From Microglena sp. YARC (lineage: Eukaryota > Chlorophyta > Chlorophyceae > Chlamydomonadales > Chlamydomonadaceae): 64,000 nucleotides of DNA. Both the position numbers and the translations under genes were made by a program. The DNA is taken from positions 54,600-118,599 of the forward strand of contig JAJSRW010002151.1 of NCBI GenBank assembly GCA_022414725.1, written 5' to 3'. The notes below the pieces were generated by a model. That model was not told the origin of the DNA, did not search any database, and was given only the letters and a program-made list of their open reading frames with translations. This document shows, piece by piece, positions 33,909-43,142 of the stretch; position 1 is the stretch's first letter; every line of letters starts with the position of its first letter.

Positions 33909-35156
33909 TTGTTTGTCATGCTTGATGAAGACATCCTCCTAGTTCGCAGTAACACCGAGCTGCGCGGACATGTCACGGTACCCGCCTCGATTACATCCAT
34001 CGGTCGATTCTCTTCTTATAGTCCTTCAGTATTTCACGCCGGAGCAGCGTTCTCAAATGCACCAACTACATTCGGTGCCAACATCGCATGCAGTTCGATC
34101 ATCGATGCAAGAGGAGGAATAGCTGTATCAGGATTCCTATCGAATGCTGCTACGACACTTACTGATTCTGGAGGAGGAATGGCATTGTTATCAGCTCCAC
34201 TCCATTCCACACAAGCTGTGCATCTGCAAAAAGAGCTAAAAGTCCATGGCAATGCGACCTTAGATACACACGTCTCCGTTAACGGCACGCTATACGCGAA
34301 AAACTTACATCCGTCTTTCAACACATTCCAAGCTAGCAACATCTTGATTTCACCAGGTGGAATGATTCAGTTCGGAGAAGGAGGCTCTTCGAGCATCTCC
34401 TTTTCCAACGCTCCGGACACGGGTCTGTTCAATCCAGTGGCTAGAACACTAGGTGTGGTCGCAGGAGGGACGGAGATGGTGCGTGTGTCAGACACAACCG
34501 TATCATTGTTGGGGGATCTCGTGGTGTCCTCGAACATAGTCCCGATGACGAACGAGACGCAGTACCTCGGGACATCGACCATGCACTTCAAAGAGGCGTG
34601 GATCGACGAGCTACACATCTCGTCGAACACTCTCTACATCGGGGGCACGCCCGTGCTTTGCGCTGATAATGATGCCGTGTCCATCCGCGCTGACCCGGGG
34701 CAAGGCATCACGCTAACGACCACCGGCGATGGGGAGACATCCCTGGTGTCCGCCAAGGGAGTCAATGTAGTGTCGGAAGGGGGTGTCACGATGCGTGTAT
34801 CAGGACCTCTAGGGAGAGTTAACATCCAGTCTAGCGGAGTAGGTGGCACCGTGAATTTGGGAGCGGAAAAGGAAATTGTGATGACAGCACCTCTTACGAC
34901 GATATCAAGTAACATGATCGTAAAAGGTGACCTGACTGTAGAAGGCACACAATTAACGGTGAACACGCAGACGGTGACGGTTGAGGACAATATAATTGTA
35001 CTTAACTCAGGTGAGATAGGATCAGGTGTCTCAAAGGGTGAGGCAGGATTTTCTATAGATAGGGGAGATGCTCCCGAATATCAGCTTCTTTTTAGGGAGT
35101 CGGACAACGCGTTCGTAATAGATCCGCTAGGCTCCCTCACACCCATAGCGACCTAG
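33909..35156 (+). CDS. Second fibre-like protein
   Basis: A 415-residue protein made of short beta repeats, as in trimeric phage fibres: VSSNIVPMTNETQYLGTST (equal to the block in the first fibre), SNAPDTGLFNPVARTLG, then KGDLTVEGTQLTVNTQTVTV and FSIDRGDAPEYQLLFRES near the end. These last two blocks are frequent in giant-virus and phage tail proteins. There is no signal peptide. TAG at 35154 stops it; 55 codons of fibre-like sequence follow in frame. It lies 75 bases after the first fibre and is probably co-regulated. Confidence 0.75.
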   Translation: MFVMLDEDILLVRSNTELRGHVTVPASITSIGRFSSYSPSVFHAGAAFSNAPTTFGANIACSSIIDARGGIAVSGFLSNAATTLTDSGGGMALLSAPLHSTQAVHLQKELKVHGNATLDTHVSVNGTLYAKNLHPSFNTFQASNILISPGGMIQFGEGGSSSISFSNAPDTGLFNPVARTLGVVAGGTEMVRVSDTTVSLLGDLVVSSNIVPMTNETQYLGTSTMHFKEAWIDELHISSNTLYIGGTPVLCADNDAVSIRADPGQGITLTTTGDGETSLVSAKGVNVVSEGGVTMRVSGPLGRVNIQSSGVGGTVNLGAEKEIVMTAPLTTISSNMIVKGDLTVEGTQLTVNTQTVTVEDNIIVLNSGEIGSGVSKGEAGFSIDRGDAPEYQLLFRESDNAFVIDPLGSLTPIAT

Positions 35157-35324
35157 ACATTTGCACGAAACGCAAACAATATATCCAGTGGAACATTAGC
35201 GGTTGCTAGAGGAGGAACGGGAGTCTCCACCAGTACCGGAACAGGTAGCGTTGTTTTGAGTAGTTCTCCAACGTTTACGACCGTGAGACACAAGCTCTGC
35301 TGGCAAGGAACGGAATCTGACTGA
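35157..35324 (+). pseudogene. Continuation of the second fibre after an in-frame TAG
   Basis: The frame after TAG reads NNISSGTLAVARGGTGVST and TGTGSVVLSSSPTFT, a classic fibre repeat. Then another frameshift near 35290 seems to occur, since a different frame holds NLTETYDVITWYKPITTT. After about 35380 repeats take over, so the true end is lost. Confidence 0.55.
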
Positions 35325-35570
35325 AACGTACGACGTCATCACGTGGTACAAACCTATTACTACCACTCGAAGAGTCCGTGACGGCGTCCACTCATCTTCA
35401 CACATACCACGGCGGCTTTAGCAGCCCACCCCCGTCAGTCCATTTATTCATCTTCACACACGCACGGCGGCTTTCAAAAAACGAGTGTAAACGGAGGGGG
35501 GAACATCCAAAATTAAGAAATCATCCACTTACTTACATACTTCTTTTGCTTAACAAATCTTCATGATCAT
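35325..35570. other. Decayed end of fibre gene and repeats
   Basis: A further stretch of probable coding sequence in a third frame to about 35380, then ACGGCGGCTTT-type repeats. No gene beyond this. Confidence 0.35.
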
Positions 35571-35574
35571 GATG

Positions 35575-35830
35575 ATAATATCGAGCCTCGAGTGAAGTGT
35601 GTGGCTCACGCCCGACAGCATCATTCATGGGGATTGCCCAGACCCAGATGTCTGATAACACACTCGAGGTTGGCTGACCTCTAGGATCGATGAGAGTGCT
35701 GTCAAGGAAGCCGACCAGCTTGTGAAGACGAGCAGTTCCTCCTCTAGGGAACCGTTAGACTCGCAACTTCAAAGCTGGGAAAGCTAACTGGGCACTCTGT
35801 ACGGTCCTTGAGGGTTCGATGATGATTGAT
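35575..35830. ncRNA. Candidate structured noncoding RNA
   Basis: No ORF for 300 bp. CCTCGAGTGAAGTGTGT (35586-35602) can pair with ACACACTCGAGG (35658-35669), and GTTCC/GGAAC forms a local hairpin near 35726-35745. The sequence is not repeated elsewhere in the window and is not low-complexity. I cannot assign it to any RNA family. Confidence 0.25.
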
Positions 35831-35889
35831 GCATTGGATGCGATTCATTATTCATCTTATGATTCTACACTCGTGGTTCGAGGAGCATG

Positions 35890-36240
35890 GGGAACACGTA
35901 TCGTCTCAAGCAGACTTCTGCTTGACAACTATTTAAGGATTATGAAAGAGGAATCGCGGGCCCCATGGAGTGGGGGAGTGGAATTGAGCTGCTGACTCGC
36001 GGATCTGACCTGTTTACACTCGTATTTCGAGGCGCATGAGGAACACGTGTCGGATCTGACTTGTTTACACTCGTATTCGAGGGCGCGCGGAACACACGTG
36101 TCGGATCTGACCTGCTTACACGCGCGCTTCGAGGCGCATACCACGGCGGCTTTCGCATCCTCATTGTCTCGTCCATTTGTCTCCACAAGACACCACGGCG
36201 GCGGCGGCGGTTTTCTAAAAACGAGTGTAAACGGAGAGGG
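35890..36240. repeat. Dispersed hairpin repeat, then a 57-bp tandem repeat
   Basis: CAAGCAGACTTCTGCTTGAC is at 35907, then three units of CGTGTCGGATCTGACCTGTT with a TACACTCGTATTCGAGG-type part (35995-36140), then an inverted copy of the 12.5-kb repeat. This forms the upstream region of the replication gene. Confidence 0.65.
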
Positions 36241-36296
36241 GATCATTCCCATCCATCCGTTAATCCAACAGCAGCACCAACGATAATCTAGTGAAG

Positions 36297-36590
36297 ATGA
36301 TAGCTTGCAGTCTCACGGAACGCTTTTCGCGCGGCGCACTCGAACATGTCATGGAGCACTGGGAGTCGTGGGACTTCCGAAAGGATAAGGACAAGTCGAA
36401 ATCGCTAGACACCATCCAACGATACTTTGCTGCAGCGGACGGAGACTCGGTCCACGTGGAATACGCAAAGAATAAACACGGAAGGGGGAGGCTGTTTGCG
36501 AAACGCGGGCTTTCTATGCAGTGTGTCATGCGGGAGGTCAGGAACGCGGTGGCACACCCGTTTTATGTCGACCTCGATTTTGTCAACTGA
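36297..36590 (+). CDS. Polymerase-helicase, N-terminal segment before an in-frame TGA
   Basis: A 98-codon segment from ATG 36297 to TGA 36588. It contains GRGRLFAKRGLSMQCVMREV and ends HPFYVDLDFVN. The next codons after TGA in the same frame read HPTLF. D-x-D-x-x-N-x-HP with a preceding RG.yak...sLQ segment is a hallmark of the polymerase-like domain fused to SF3 helicases in transposon-like viruses (TV-Pol). The stop therefore sits inside a probable metal-binding motif. Confidence 0.65.
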   Translation: MIACSLTERFSRGALEHVMEHWESWDFRKDKDKSKSLDTIQRYFAAADGDSVHVEYAKNKHGRGRLFAKRGLSMQCVMREVRNAVAHPFYVDLDFVN

Positions 36591-38591
36591 CACCCCACGC
36601 TATTCTCGCAACGCTGCAGGAAACGGGGGGTGGCATGTCCGCTCCTCGATCAGTACTGTGGGAACCGGACGGAGGTCCTAGGCGACATCGATGCGGACGC
36701 GGCGCTGGGGAAGACGGCTGTTCTATCCGTCATGAATGGAAGCAAGACTGCCGTATACAAGCATCAGGATTCAGTATGGCTGCGCGACTTTCAGAATGAG
36801 ATGAATCAGGCCAGGGATGAGATCATGGCTCCGGGAGGAGCGGACGAGTTTTACATAGATATTGCGCGCAAGGACAGGAACACATATGCATCGGCTGTGA
36901 ACCTCATGCTATGCGATTTGGAGAACGAGTGCCTCATGGCGATGCTAGAATACCTCGACAAAAAATCATTCAAAGTCGGTGTGCTGGTATTTGACGGAGC
37001 AATGGTCGAGAAGAAAAAGGAGTTTGCAGACTCCAAGGATGGAGGGGTCACGCAGGAGATGCTCGATGAGGCGTCAGATTACGTGTGGGACAGGACGGGG
37101 TACAGGCTTCAAATCAAGATTAAGGACATGACGATCGATATGCTGGACGTACCGGCATCTGCGTACATGGGCGCACCCGTACATGCACCTAGGTACGCAG
37201 GAGGAGACGACGTTGCAGCAAAGATACTGCTCAAGGATTTGGGGGTGAAGCTGGTCAAGTCCAAAGGGGTTGTCTTTGGAAAACATGGAGACGTTTGGAC
37301 CAATGACAAGGATGTCGTCGAATCCTTCATGTTCACGGCGTGTCAACGGGCGAACATTAAGTTTGTCGACGAATCTGGGATTTCAAGGAAGTACAGCTGC
37401 CCGTACACAAAGGCTATCAACATTGTAAAGACGGAGAAGCATTACATCCCGGTCGACGACAACTTTGTAAAGAAGATATGGGAGTCAAACCTGGGAGTCC
37501 TATGCTTCCGAAATGGAGTTTTCAGGTTCCGGGACAAGTCATTCGCCCCCTTCTCGGAGAGGCCGGAGGTCATGCCCGTCATTGTCATCGACAGGGACTT
37601 TCCAAGCGAGAGGCCGGCTGACCAATTATTGGAACACGCCACGGAGAAGGTGCTCGTATCGACTCTGGGGGAAGAGGGGAGGGTCAATACCTACCTTCAG
37701 ATGATTGCCCGCGCGATGGCAGGGAAGCACGGGGACAAGAACTGGGGGATGATGATCGGGGAGCGCAACTCAGGAAAGGGCCTGTTGCAGGCGCTGAATG
37801 AGAGGGCCTGGGGTCAGTATGTCAACACGATCGATTCAAGCGTCATCATGCTCAACATCTTTTTGAACGACGTCAAGTCGCAGGGTTGGATGATCGAGTG
37901 TGAGTTTACGAGGCAGACGTACACCAATGAAATCAAGGTGGACCCAGGGAACAAGCACATCAAGCTGGACAGGGGACTCATCAAGAAATTTCAATCTGGA
38001 GGCGACGTCCTGAAGGCACGCCAGTTGTACGAGAACGAGAGGGCGCTCAAGAGCGCTTCACGATTATTCATGAACCTGAATGACCTCCCAGAGATTTCAG
38101 CAGTGGATGCTCTGGACACGGTGGTTGTTATAGAGTTCCCGCACAAGTTCGTCAATCCTAAGGACGTAGATGAGGCAAGGTGGTTGAAGTTCTTCAGGCC
38201 TGCAGACCCCTCGCTCAAGGACGGATTCTGCGCACGGGAGGACGTGAGGGATGCGTTCATATGGCTCGTGATAGATGCCTTCGATCAAGAGCAGCCACTC
38301 AAGATATCAGATGTCGTCAGTCGGGACACAAAGAAGCTCAGGATGGAGGAGGGCGACGAGCTCTCGCTGATCAATGCGCACTTCAAGATAACAACGGACC
38401 TTGCAGACGTCGTGACGGTGGCTGATGTCAACGAGTTTGCAAAGGATAAAAAGATGAAAACGCGCGGATTGAGGGGAAGGTTGGAGAAAATGGGGGCAGT
38501 AGCGGATCGAATGCGTCAGGAGGGGGGGAATCAAGTTCGTGTACTCAGGAAGATCGTCTTATCGCTACTTGGTGATGAAGATGATGGATGA
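36591..38591 (+). CDS. TV-Pol-like polymerase fused to an SF3 helicase
   Basis: 667 codons in frame with the segment before it. Residues from 36591: HPTLF completes motif A; GVLVFDGAMVEKK at about 36980 resembles the polymerase C motif. The SF3 helicase follows: Walker A MIGERNSGKG (about 37758-37787) and sensor region LFMNLNDLPEI (about 38066-38100), with the ATPase core between. It would prime or copy and unwind viral DNA. Such fusions are typical of Polinton-like viruses, virophages and some giant viruses. The C-terminus ends in a sequence found duplicated in the tandem repeats after it. If the TGA is real, this is a pseudogene or needs recoding. Confidence 0.75.
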   Translation, partial: HPTLFSQRCRKRGVACPLLDQYCGNRTEVLGDIDADAALGKTAVLSVMNGSKTAVYKHQDSVWLRDFQNEMNQARDEIMAPGGADEFYIDIARKDRNTYASAVNLMLCDLENECLMAMLEYLDKKSFKVGVLVFDGAMVEKKKEFADSKDGGVTQEMLDEASDYVWDRTGYRLQIKIKDMTIDMLDVPASAYMGAPVHAPRYAGGDDVAAKILLKDLGVKLVKSKGVVFGKHGDVWTNDKDVVESFMFTACQRANIKFVDESGISRKYSCPYTKAINIVKTEKHYIPVDDNFVKKIWESNLGVLCFRNGVFRFRDKSFAPFSERPEVMPVIVIDRDFPSERPADQLLEHATEKVLVSTLGEEGRVNTYLQMIARAMAGKHGDKNWGMMIGERNSGKGLLQALNERAWGQYVNTIDSSVIMLNIFLNDVKSQGWMIECEFTRQTYTNEIKVDPGNKHIKLDRGLIKKFQSGGDVLKARQLYENERALKSASRLFMNLNDLPEISAVDALDTVVVIEFPHKFVNPKDVDEARWLKFFRPADPSLKDGFCAREDVRDAFIWLVIDAFDQEQPLKISDVVSRDTKKLRMEEGDELSLINAHFKITTDLADVVTVADVNEFAKDKKMKTRGLRGRLEKMGAVADRMRQEGGNQVRVLRKIVLSLLGDEDDG

Positions 38592-38625
38592 CATGAGAGT
38601 ATGAGTTTGCAGAGATGAAGATGAT

Positions 38626-38768
38626 GACAAATTGTGACAATGTGACAAATGTGACAGGTTATAGACATAACTATTATCTGATAGACCTCATTAACAAAAT
38701 AGTATGCCATATGTCAATTTATAGTTTGGTAAAATAACTGTCACATCTGTCACATCTGTCACAATTGT
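38626..38768. mobile_element. Family 4 inverted-repeat element, copy 1
   Basis: Arms ACAAATTGTGACAATGTGAC...GTGACAG and CTGTCACATCTGTCACATCT...CACAATTGT surround an AT-rich centre of about 75 bp. There is no ORF. It may be a MITE. Confidence 0.65.
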
Positions 38769-38883
38769 AGTTGATATTGGGGAAGGATTCAAGTTCGTGT
38801 ACTCAGGAAGATCGTCTTATCGCTACTTGGTGATGAAGATGATGGATGACATGAGAGTATGATTTTACAGAGATGAAGATGAT

Positions 38884-39026
38884 GACAAATTGTGACAATG
38901 TGACAAATGTGACAGGTTATAGACATAACTATTATCTGATAGACCTCATTAACAAAATAGTATGCCATATGTCAATTTATAGTTTGGTAAAATAACTGTC
39001 ACATCTGTCACATCTGTCACAATTGT
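38884..39026. mobile_element. Family 4 inverted-repeat element, copy 2
   Basis: Identical to copy 1, being part of the 258-bp duplication. Confidence 0.65.
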
Positions 39027-39049
39027 AGTTGATATTGGGGAAGGATTCA

Positions 39050-39953
39050 AGTGGTTGTTGGTTGCCGCACATGTAGTGTGCCAGCATCATCCATCATCAT
39101 TGTACTCGTTCGTTAGTTCGTTGTGTGTCCTTTCTCACACAGTATTTTCTGTCTCAGACTTCTGTACGGTGGCTTTTGCATACTCGTGCACGCTCACACA
39201 TGACAGTTCACGGCAATTTGAAGCAGAGAAGTTCATGTGTGTGCAGAGCTCTTTTCCCCCCTCCCCAAATAACCAAACATAACAAAATGCAGGAAATGAT
39301 AGGCGGAGGCTGGATGTCTCAGACTTCTTCTGCTAGACAACTAGATTGTGGGAAAGGGGGGAATCAGGTGTGTGTGCTCAGGAAAATCGTCTTATCGATA
39401 TTTACTTGGTGATGATGACAATGTGACAAATGTGACAGGTTATAGACATAACTATAATCTGATAGACCTCATTAACAAAATAGTATGCCATATGTCAATT
39501 TATAGTTTGGTAAAATAACTGTCACATGTCACATCTGTCACATTTGTAGTTCAGATTGGTGAAGGATTCAAGTGGTTGTTGGTTGCCGCATGGGTGGCGT
39601 GTAGAGAGAGATCTACTGCATCATCATTGTACTCGTTCGTTGTCAATCATCAGACTCTCTCACACGTGACATTTCAAGGCGACTTCAAGCAGACCTCAAG
39701 ATCAAAAAACGCGGAGATTATGATCGATCGATATACATTTTTACACCGACCGCATCATCATTGTAATCGTTAGTTCGTTGTCACCGTGATGATAGGCGCC
39801 CACCCCGCACACACGCAAGGCGGGGGATTATGTCTTGTCGTTCCATGGCCACCCACCCACCCCCTCAACAGGACACGGGGGGATTCTCACTCACACAAAA
39901 CCCCAACCGGAGTATAACTACTGGGGGGCATTCACTTCTATCAACAAATCTGA
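39050..39953. repeat. Repeat region with a third family 4 element
   Basis: A block of about 520 bp (AAGTGGTTGTTGGTTGCCGC start) is present at 39050 and again at 39569 with drift. Family 4 copy 3 is at about 39415-39551 with slightly shorter arms. No gene is supported. Microsatellite-like GTTCGTT runs occur. Confidence 0.6.
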
Positions 39954-40337
39954 ATGAGAATAAAGGACATGACAACGATCGATATCGATATCGTCACGCC
40001 GTCTGCGTGCATGGGCTCACACGTACGTGCACCTAGGTACGCAGGAGGAGACGACGTTGCAGCAAAGATACTGCTCAAGGATTTGGAAGGGAAGCTTGTG
40101 AAGTCCAAAGGGGTCGTCTTGGTAAAACATGGAGACGTTTGGACCAATGACAAGAATGCCGTCAAAGACATCATGTTCAGGGCGTGCGAAGAAGCAAACA
40201 TACATATGATAAACGATTCGGGGAAATCAAGAAAGTACAGCAGCACGCGCGCAGGTGCGCGAAATATTGTGAAGACAGCCAAACACTACATCACGGTCGA
40301 CGAAAACTTAAACTTGACACAGAAGATACATACATGA
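39954..40337 (+). pseudogene. Partial copy of the polymerase-helicase gene
   Basis: 127 codons match residues of the full gene (37115-37480) from the IKDMT segment through APRYAGGDDVAAKILLKDL to HYITVDEN, with many substitutions and then loss of frame. It is an internal piece with neither polymerase nor helicase motifs. A smaller piece of this copy is also found at 16.95 kb. Confidence 0.75.
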
Positions 40338-40640
40338 TGATACATAGATCATGTCGGAAGTCGTGCGGATTGAGGGGATCACGATGACTTGCACATACTC
40401 ATTCTCACACGTGAATTCAAGCACACTCCTACTCGACAACTCTATTGGTTTCTGAAGGGGGAGCGCGGGCAGATTGGATTCATTCTGCATGGGGCATCGA
40501 CCGCGTCGACGAGGCGTTCCTGCTGGAGAACAAGCCTGGTGCTGTCGGCTCTTCGAGGCGAGGCTCCTGTCGCGCCTGCTGTGCCCGATCCTGCGCCCGG
40601 TGCGCGGCGCCGACGTGCACACGACTGAGCACTCCCATGA
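40338..40640. other. Unusually GC-rich stretch without a clear gene
   Basis: 40490-40625 is far richer in G and C than its surroundings. It starts with a repeat shared with 10.68 kb. It might be a host-derived insert. The ORFs are Arg/Cys-rich on all frames and are not believed. Confidence 0.35.
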
Positions 40641-40907
40641 TTATAAGACTACGACTACCGTTTTCCAACGGGCATCATCGATGTTTGCAAGCTTTCCGCA
40701 GCTATCACACTCGTGCCACCCCCCCTTCCCATCTTTCCACAAACGCAACTGATACCTTAAGTTCACTGCCCTACTGCATCCATCGCACGACAAGGTTTTC
40801 ACACGCGACCATTTAGCTCCGCATGACACACACGTTCGGACTCCTGTGTCCATGTTTTGTGTCACAAGAGAGGACGCGCACTTACCACAACTTACTTCTC
40901 GTTCCAT
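40641..40907 (-). CDS. Small zinc-ribbon protein
   Basis: An 88-residue ORF with four CxxC knuckles: CGKC (residues 8-11), CVSC (26-29), CDGC (41-44) and CDSC (66-69). This could make two zinc ribbons of the type seen in RNA polymerase or transcription factor subunits. The start at 40907 abuts a family 2 element end (TACAG at 40905), so the promoter or N-terminus may be altered. It is probably real: such cysteine spacing is unlikely by chance. Confidence 0.6.
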   Translation of the reverse strand: MEREVSCGKCASSLVTQNMDTGVRTCVSCGAKWSRVKTLSCDGCSRAVNLRYQLRLWKDGKGGWHECDSCGKLANIDDARWKTVVVVL

Positions 40908-41100
40908 ACAGTTGTTCTCAAATAATTTTGGGACACTCAGTATAATTTGAATGATATCCCCTTAAACCAGATACATGTCATGGTCCGTGGTTCACTACAA
41001 ATATTTTTTGAGGAGTCTGAGGAAGGTTTGTAATATATACAACGTGTCCAAGAGGCATAAACCTATAAATAATTACATATATTGTAACATGCTTCCTTTA
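40908..41100. mobile_element. Family 2 element end and a shared flanking segment
   Basis: CAGTTGTTCTCAAATAATTT then GGGACAC at 40908, followed by the 90-bp segment shared with 23.75 kb (and in inverse with 43.18-43.23 kb). No gene. Confidence 0.55.
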
Positions 41101-41110
41101 TCTCTTTATA

Positions 41111-41166
41111 CCTGTCCAGACCATGTTTTGCAACCAGTAAAAACCGGTCGGTAGGCTGCAACGCCC
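41111..41166. mobile_element. MITE family 3, 3' half only
   Basis: GTCCAGACCATGTTTTGCAACCAG then CGGTCGGTAGGCTGCAACGC and CCAT: the right half of a diverged MITE lying about 20 bp beyond the pherophorin stop. Confidence 0.65.
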
Positions 41167-41188
41167 ATTAATTAAATCCTTGTTCTCC

Positions 41189-42742
41189 TCAACTGAACTC
41201 AATGCAAGTGTTTCTTGATGACAAGTACCTTACTGTGCGGTCGCTAGAGCGCACAAGGATAGTGCTACCACATATAAGTCCTGCATCCAAAGTGAACGCA
41301 TCTATACCCCCGCTCTGTACTATCATCAGAATATCCTCCATCGTGAAGAAGGGTGCAGGCGCGGACAGACCGTAGTACACGCCGGTGCTGGACTCAAACA
41401 CCACCGAGCACGGAGCGGAACGGAATACGGACGAGAGACGCGGGCAGAGCAAGAGGGACACGAACACTGAGTCCAACACAGGCGCCTTAATTATCACACG
41501 CAAATCGGATGAAGAATCCAATGAAGGATCAGGAACAGGAGGAGGAGGAGTTTTAGGTGGCGGAGACATATCAACGGGAGAAGGAGGAGAAGGTTTAGGT
41601 GGCGGAGACAATGTCATATCAACCGGAGAAGGAGGAGGATGTTTAGGTGGCGGAAACATATCAACCGGAGAAGGAGGAGGAGGTTTAGGTGGCGGAGGCA
41701 TATCAACGGGAGAAGGAGGAGAAGGTTTAGGTGGCGGAGACAATGTCATATCAACCGGAGAAGGAGGAGGATGTTTAGGTGGCGGAGACATATCAACCGG
41801 AGAAGGAGGAGGAGGTTTAGGTGGCGGAGGCATATCAACGGGAGAAGGAGGAGAAGGTTTAGGTGGCGGAGACAATGTCATATCAACCGGAGAAGGAGGA
41901 GGATGTTTAGGTGGCGGAGACATATCAACCGGAGAAGGAGGAGGAGGTTTGGGCAGCGGAGACATATCAAAGAGAGAAGGAGGAGGATGTTTAGGTGGCG
42001 GAGACATATCAACGGGAGAAGGAGGAGGTTGTTTAGGTGGCGGAGACATATCAAAGAGAGAAGGAGCAGGATGTTTAGGTGGCGGAGACATATCAACGAG
42101 AGAATGAGGAGGATGTTTAGGTGGCAGAGACATATCAACGGGAGCAGGAGGAGGAGGTTTAGGGGGCGGATACAATGTCGTATCAGAAACTGGCGACGAA
42201 ACGAACTCGCATATTGGGCAACACGCGTGTGTGAAAGGCTCATATATGGAGTACGTGCATACTGAGTTGTTGCCGCAGAACTTAAATGGAGTATTGCACG
42301 GGGTGGTCAATTGTATGCAGAAAACGCTACCCAATATACTGTCGTAGTTAGACTTGATGTTTGTCACGACGATCTCAGCAAAACCAGTGTAGTTGCGAAA
42401 GTAAATTCCGCCACTCTTGCGGACACCGTTGATAGACACAAGATCCACACTCCCAGAACAAACGTCAACCGTCTTTATGGCAACCTTCTGGAATGTCCGA
42501 CGAAGGGCAGTGCAACAGTCGACCCCTGTATCAGGAGAGATGCAGGAATGCGGGAGTACAGTGAAACACATTAAATTATCGGAAAAAGAGGGCGCAAGAA
42601 CGTATGGACTACTACTCGGTGAGCTGCAACTCGGCGGTTTGCAACTTCCTGCAGGGAACCTCGTGTACGCGCACGCAGGAGATAAAGCAGATAATAGGGA
42701 CGCCAAAGCGAAGCAAACTATTGCAAGTGATCTTGACATCAA
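41189..42742 (-). CDS. Pherophorin-like secreted hydroxyproline-rich glycoprotein
   Basis: A 517-residue protein with a signal peptide (residues 1-25, LAIVCFALASLLSALSPACA). Residues 26-190 are a cysteine-rich globular domain (PYVLAPSFSDNLMCFTV, VDCCTALRRTFQKVAIKT, GSVFCIQLTTPCNTPFKFCG, HACCPIC) whose spacing matches the pherophorin domain of volvocine algae. Residues 195-400 are PPPKPPPPSPVDM repeats, a polyproline rod. A second, shorter globular domain follows (SSVFRSAPCSVVFESSTGVYYG). Pherophorins build the algal extracellular matrix. The intronless copy is framed by MITE pieces on both sides, which points to capture from an algal host. Confidence 0.8.
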   Translation of the reverse strand: MMSRSLAIVCFALASLLSALSPACAYTRFPAGSCKPPSCSSPSSSPYVLAPSFSDNLMCFTVLPHSCISPDTGVDCCTALRRTFQKVAIKTVDVCSGSVDLVSINGVRKSGGIYFRNYTGFAEIVVTNIKSNYDSILGSVFCIQLTTPCNTPFKFCGNNSVCTYSIYEPFTHACCPICEFVSSPVSDTTLYPPPKPPPPAPVDMSLPPKHPPHSLVDMSPPPKHPAPSLFDMSPPPKQPPPSPVDMSPPPKHPPPSLFDMSPLPKPPPPSPVDMSPPPKHPPPSPVDMTLSPPPKPSPPSPVDMPPPPKPPPPSPVDMSPPPKHPPPSPVDMTLSPPPKPSPPSPVDMPPPPKPPPPSPVDMFPPPKHPPPSPVDMTLSPPPKPSPPSPVDMSPPPKTPPPPVPDPSLDSSSDLRVIIKAPVLDSVFVSLLLCPRLSSVFRSAPCSVVFESSTGVYYGLSAPAPFFTMEDILMIVQSGGIDAFTLDAGLICGSTILVRSSDRTVRYLSSRNTCIEFS

Positions 42743-42799
42743 TCAATAAGAAGAAGGCTTACTTACTTACATACATACATACATTTTAAAGTGGACACA

Positions 42800-42962
42800 A
42801 TGGGCGTTCCTGCCTCCCGGCGGATGTTTTGGAATTTCTACTCAGAATTTAGAGACTCCGGAACGACTCGCTAGCCTGAGATATCAGCACAGAGGAATCA
42901 CAATTCTGCTCCATACCATGTTTCGCAACCATTCAAATCCGCCGGGAGGCTGGAACGCCCAT
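42800..42962. mobile_element. MITE family 3, variant copy
   Basis: Arms read ATGGGCGTTCCTGCCTCCCG then GCGGAT, a variant of the consensus GCCGAT, on both sides. It lacks a clear TA duplication because the right arm is followed by another element piece. Confidence 0.8.
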
Positions 42963-43142
42963 TCTGTGTTAAAAACTTATTTGGTGTGAATCGAAAACGA
43001 CGTGAATTTGTAAACAACCTATTTTTCCTTACAGTCAAAAATTCAATGCTATTGAGCTGTGCTTCGCTTAAGGTGAAGAAGGACTTTCTTCGTTTGAACT
43101 ACAGAAATTTTAAAAAATCCGCCGGGAGTAAGGAACGCCCAT
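42963..43142 (+). pseudogene. Transposase relic ending in a MITE family 3 arm
   Basis: TTTGGTGTGAATCGAAAACG at about 42980 matches the transposase segment encoding FGVNRKRREFV of the 6736-7722 gene. 43045-43105 matches its C-terminal part (FNAIELCFAKVKRDF, LNY). Then a family 3 right arm with the GCGGAT variant closes it at 43142. So a family 1-like transposase once lay between family 3 arms and is now deleted internally. Confidence 0.6.

Larger units (their letters stand above)
38531..39046 (+). repeat. 258-bp tandem duplication covering the helicase 3' end
   Basis: TCAAGTTCGTGTACTCAGGA starts units at 38531 and 38789; a third starts at 39047 but diverges after six bases. Each unit holds the last 20 codons of the gene and one family 4 inverted-repeat element. 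A further, more diverged unit lies at about 39357-39566. Confidence 0.85.

Noticed and set aside
41385..42265. Two long plus-strand open frames (Gly-rich and Arg-rich) across the pherophorin gene
   Set aside because: They are antisense to the proline-rich repeats; the minus-strand frame has a signal peptide and conserved cysteines.
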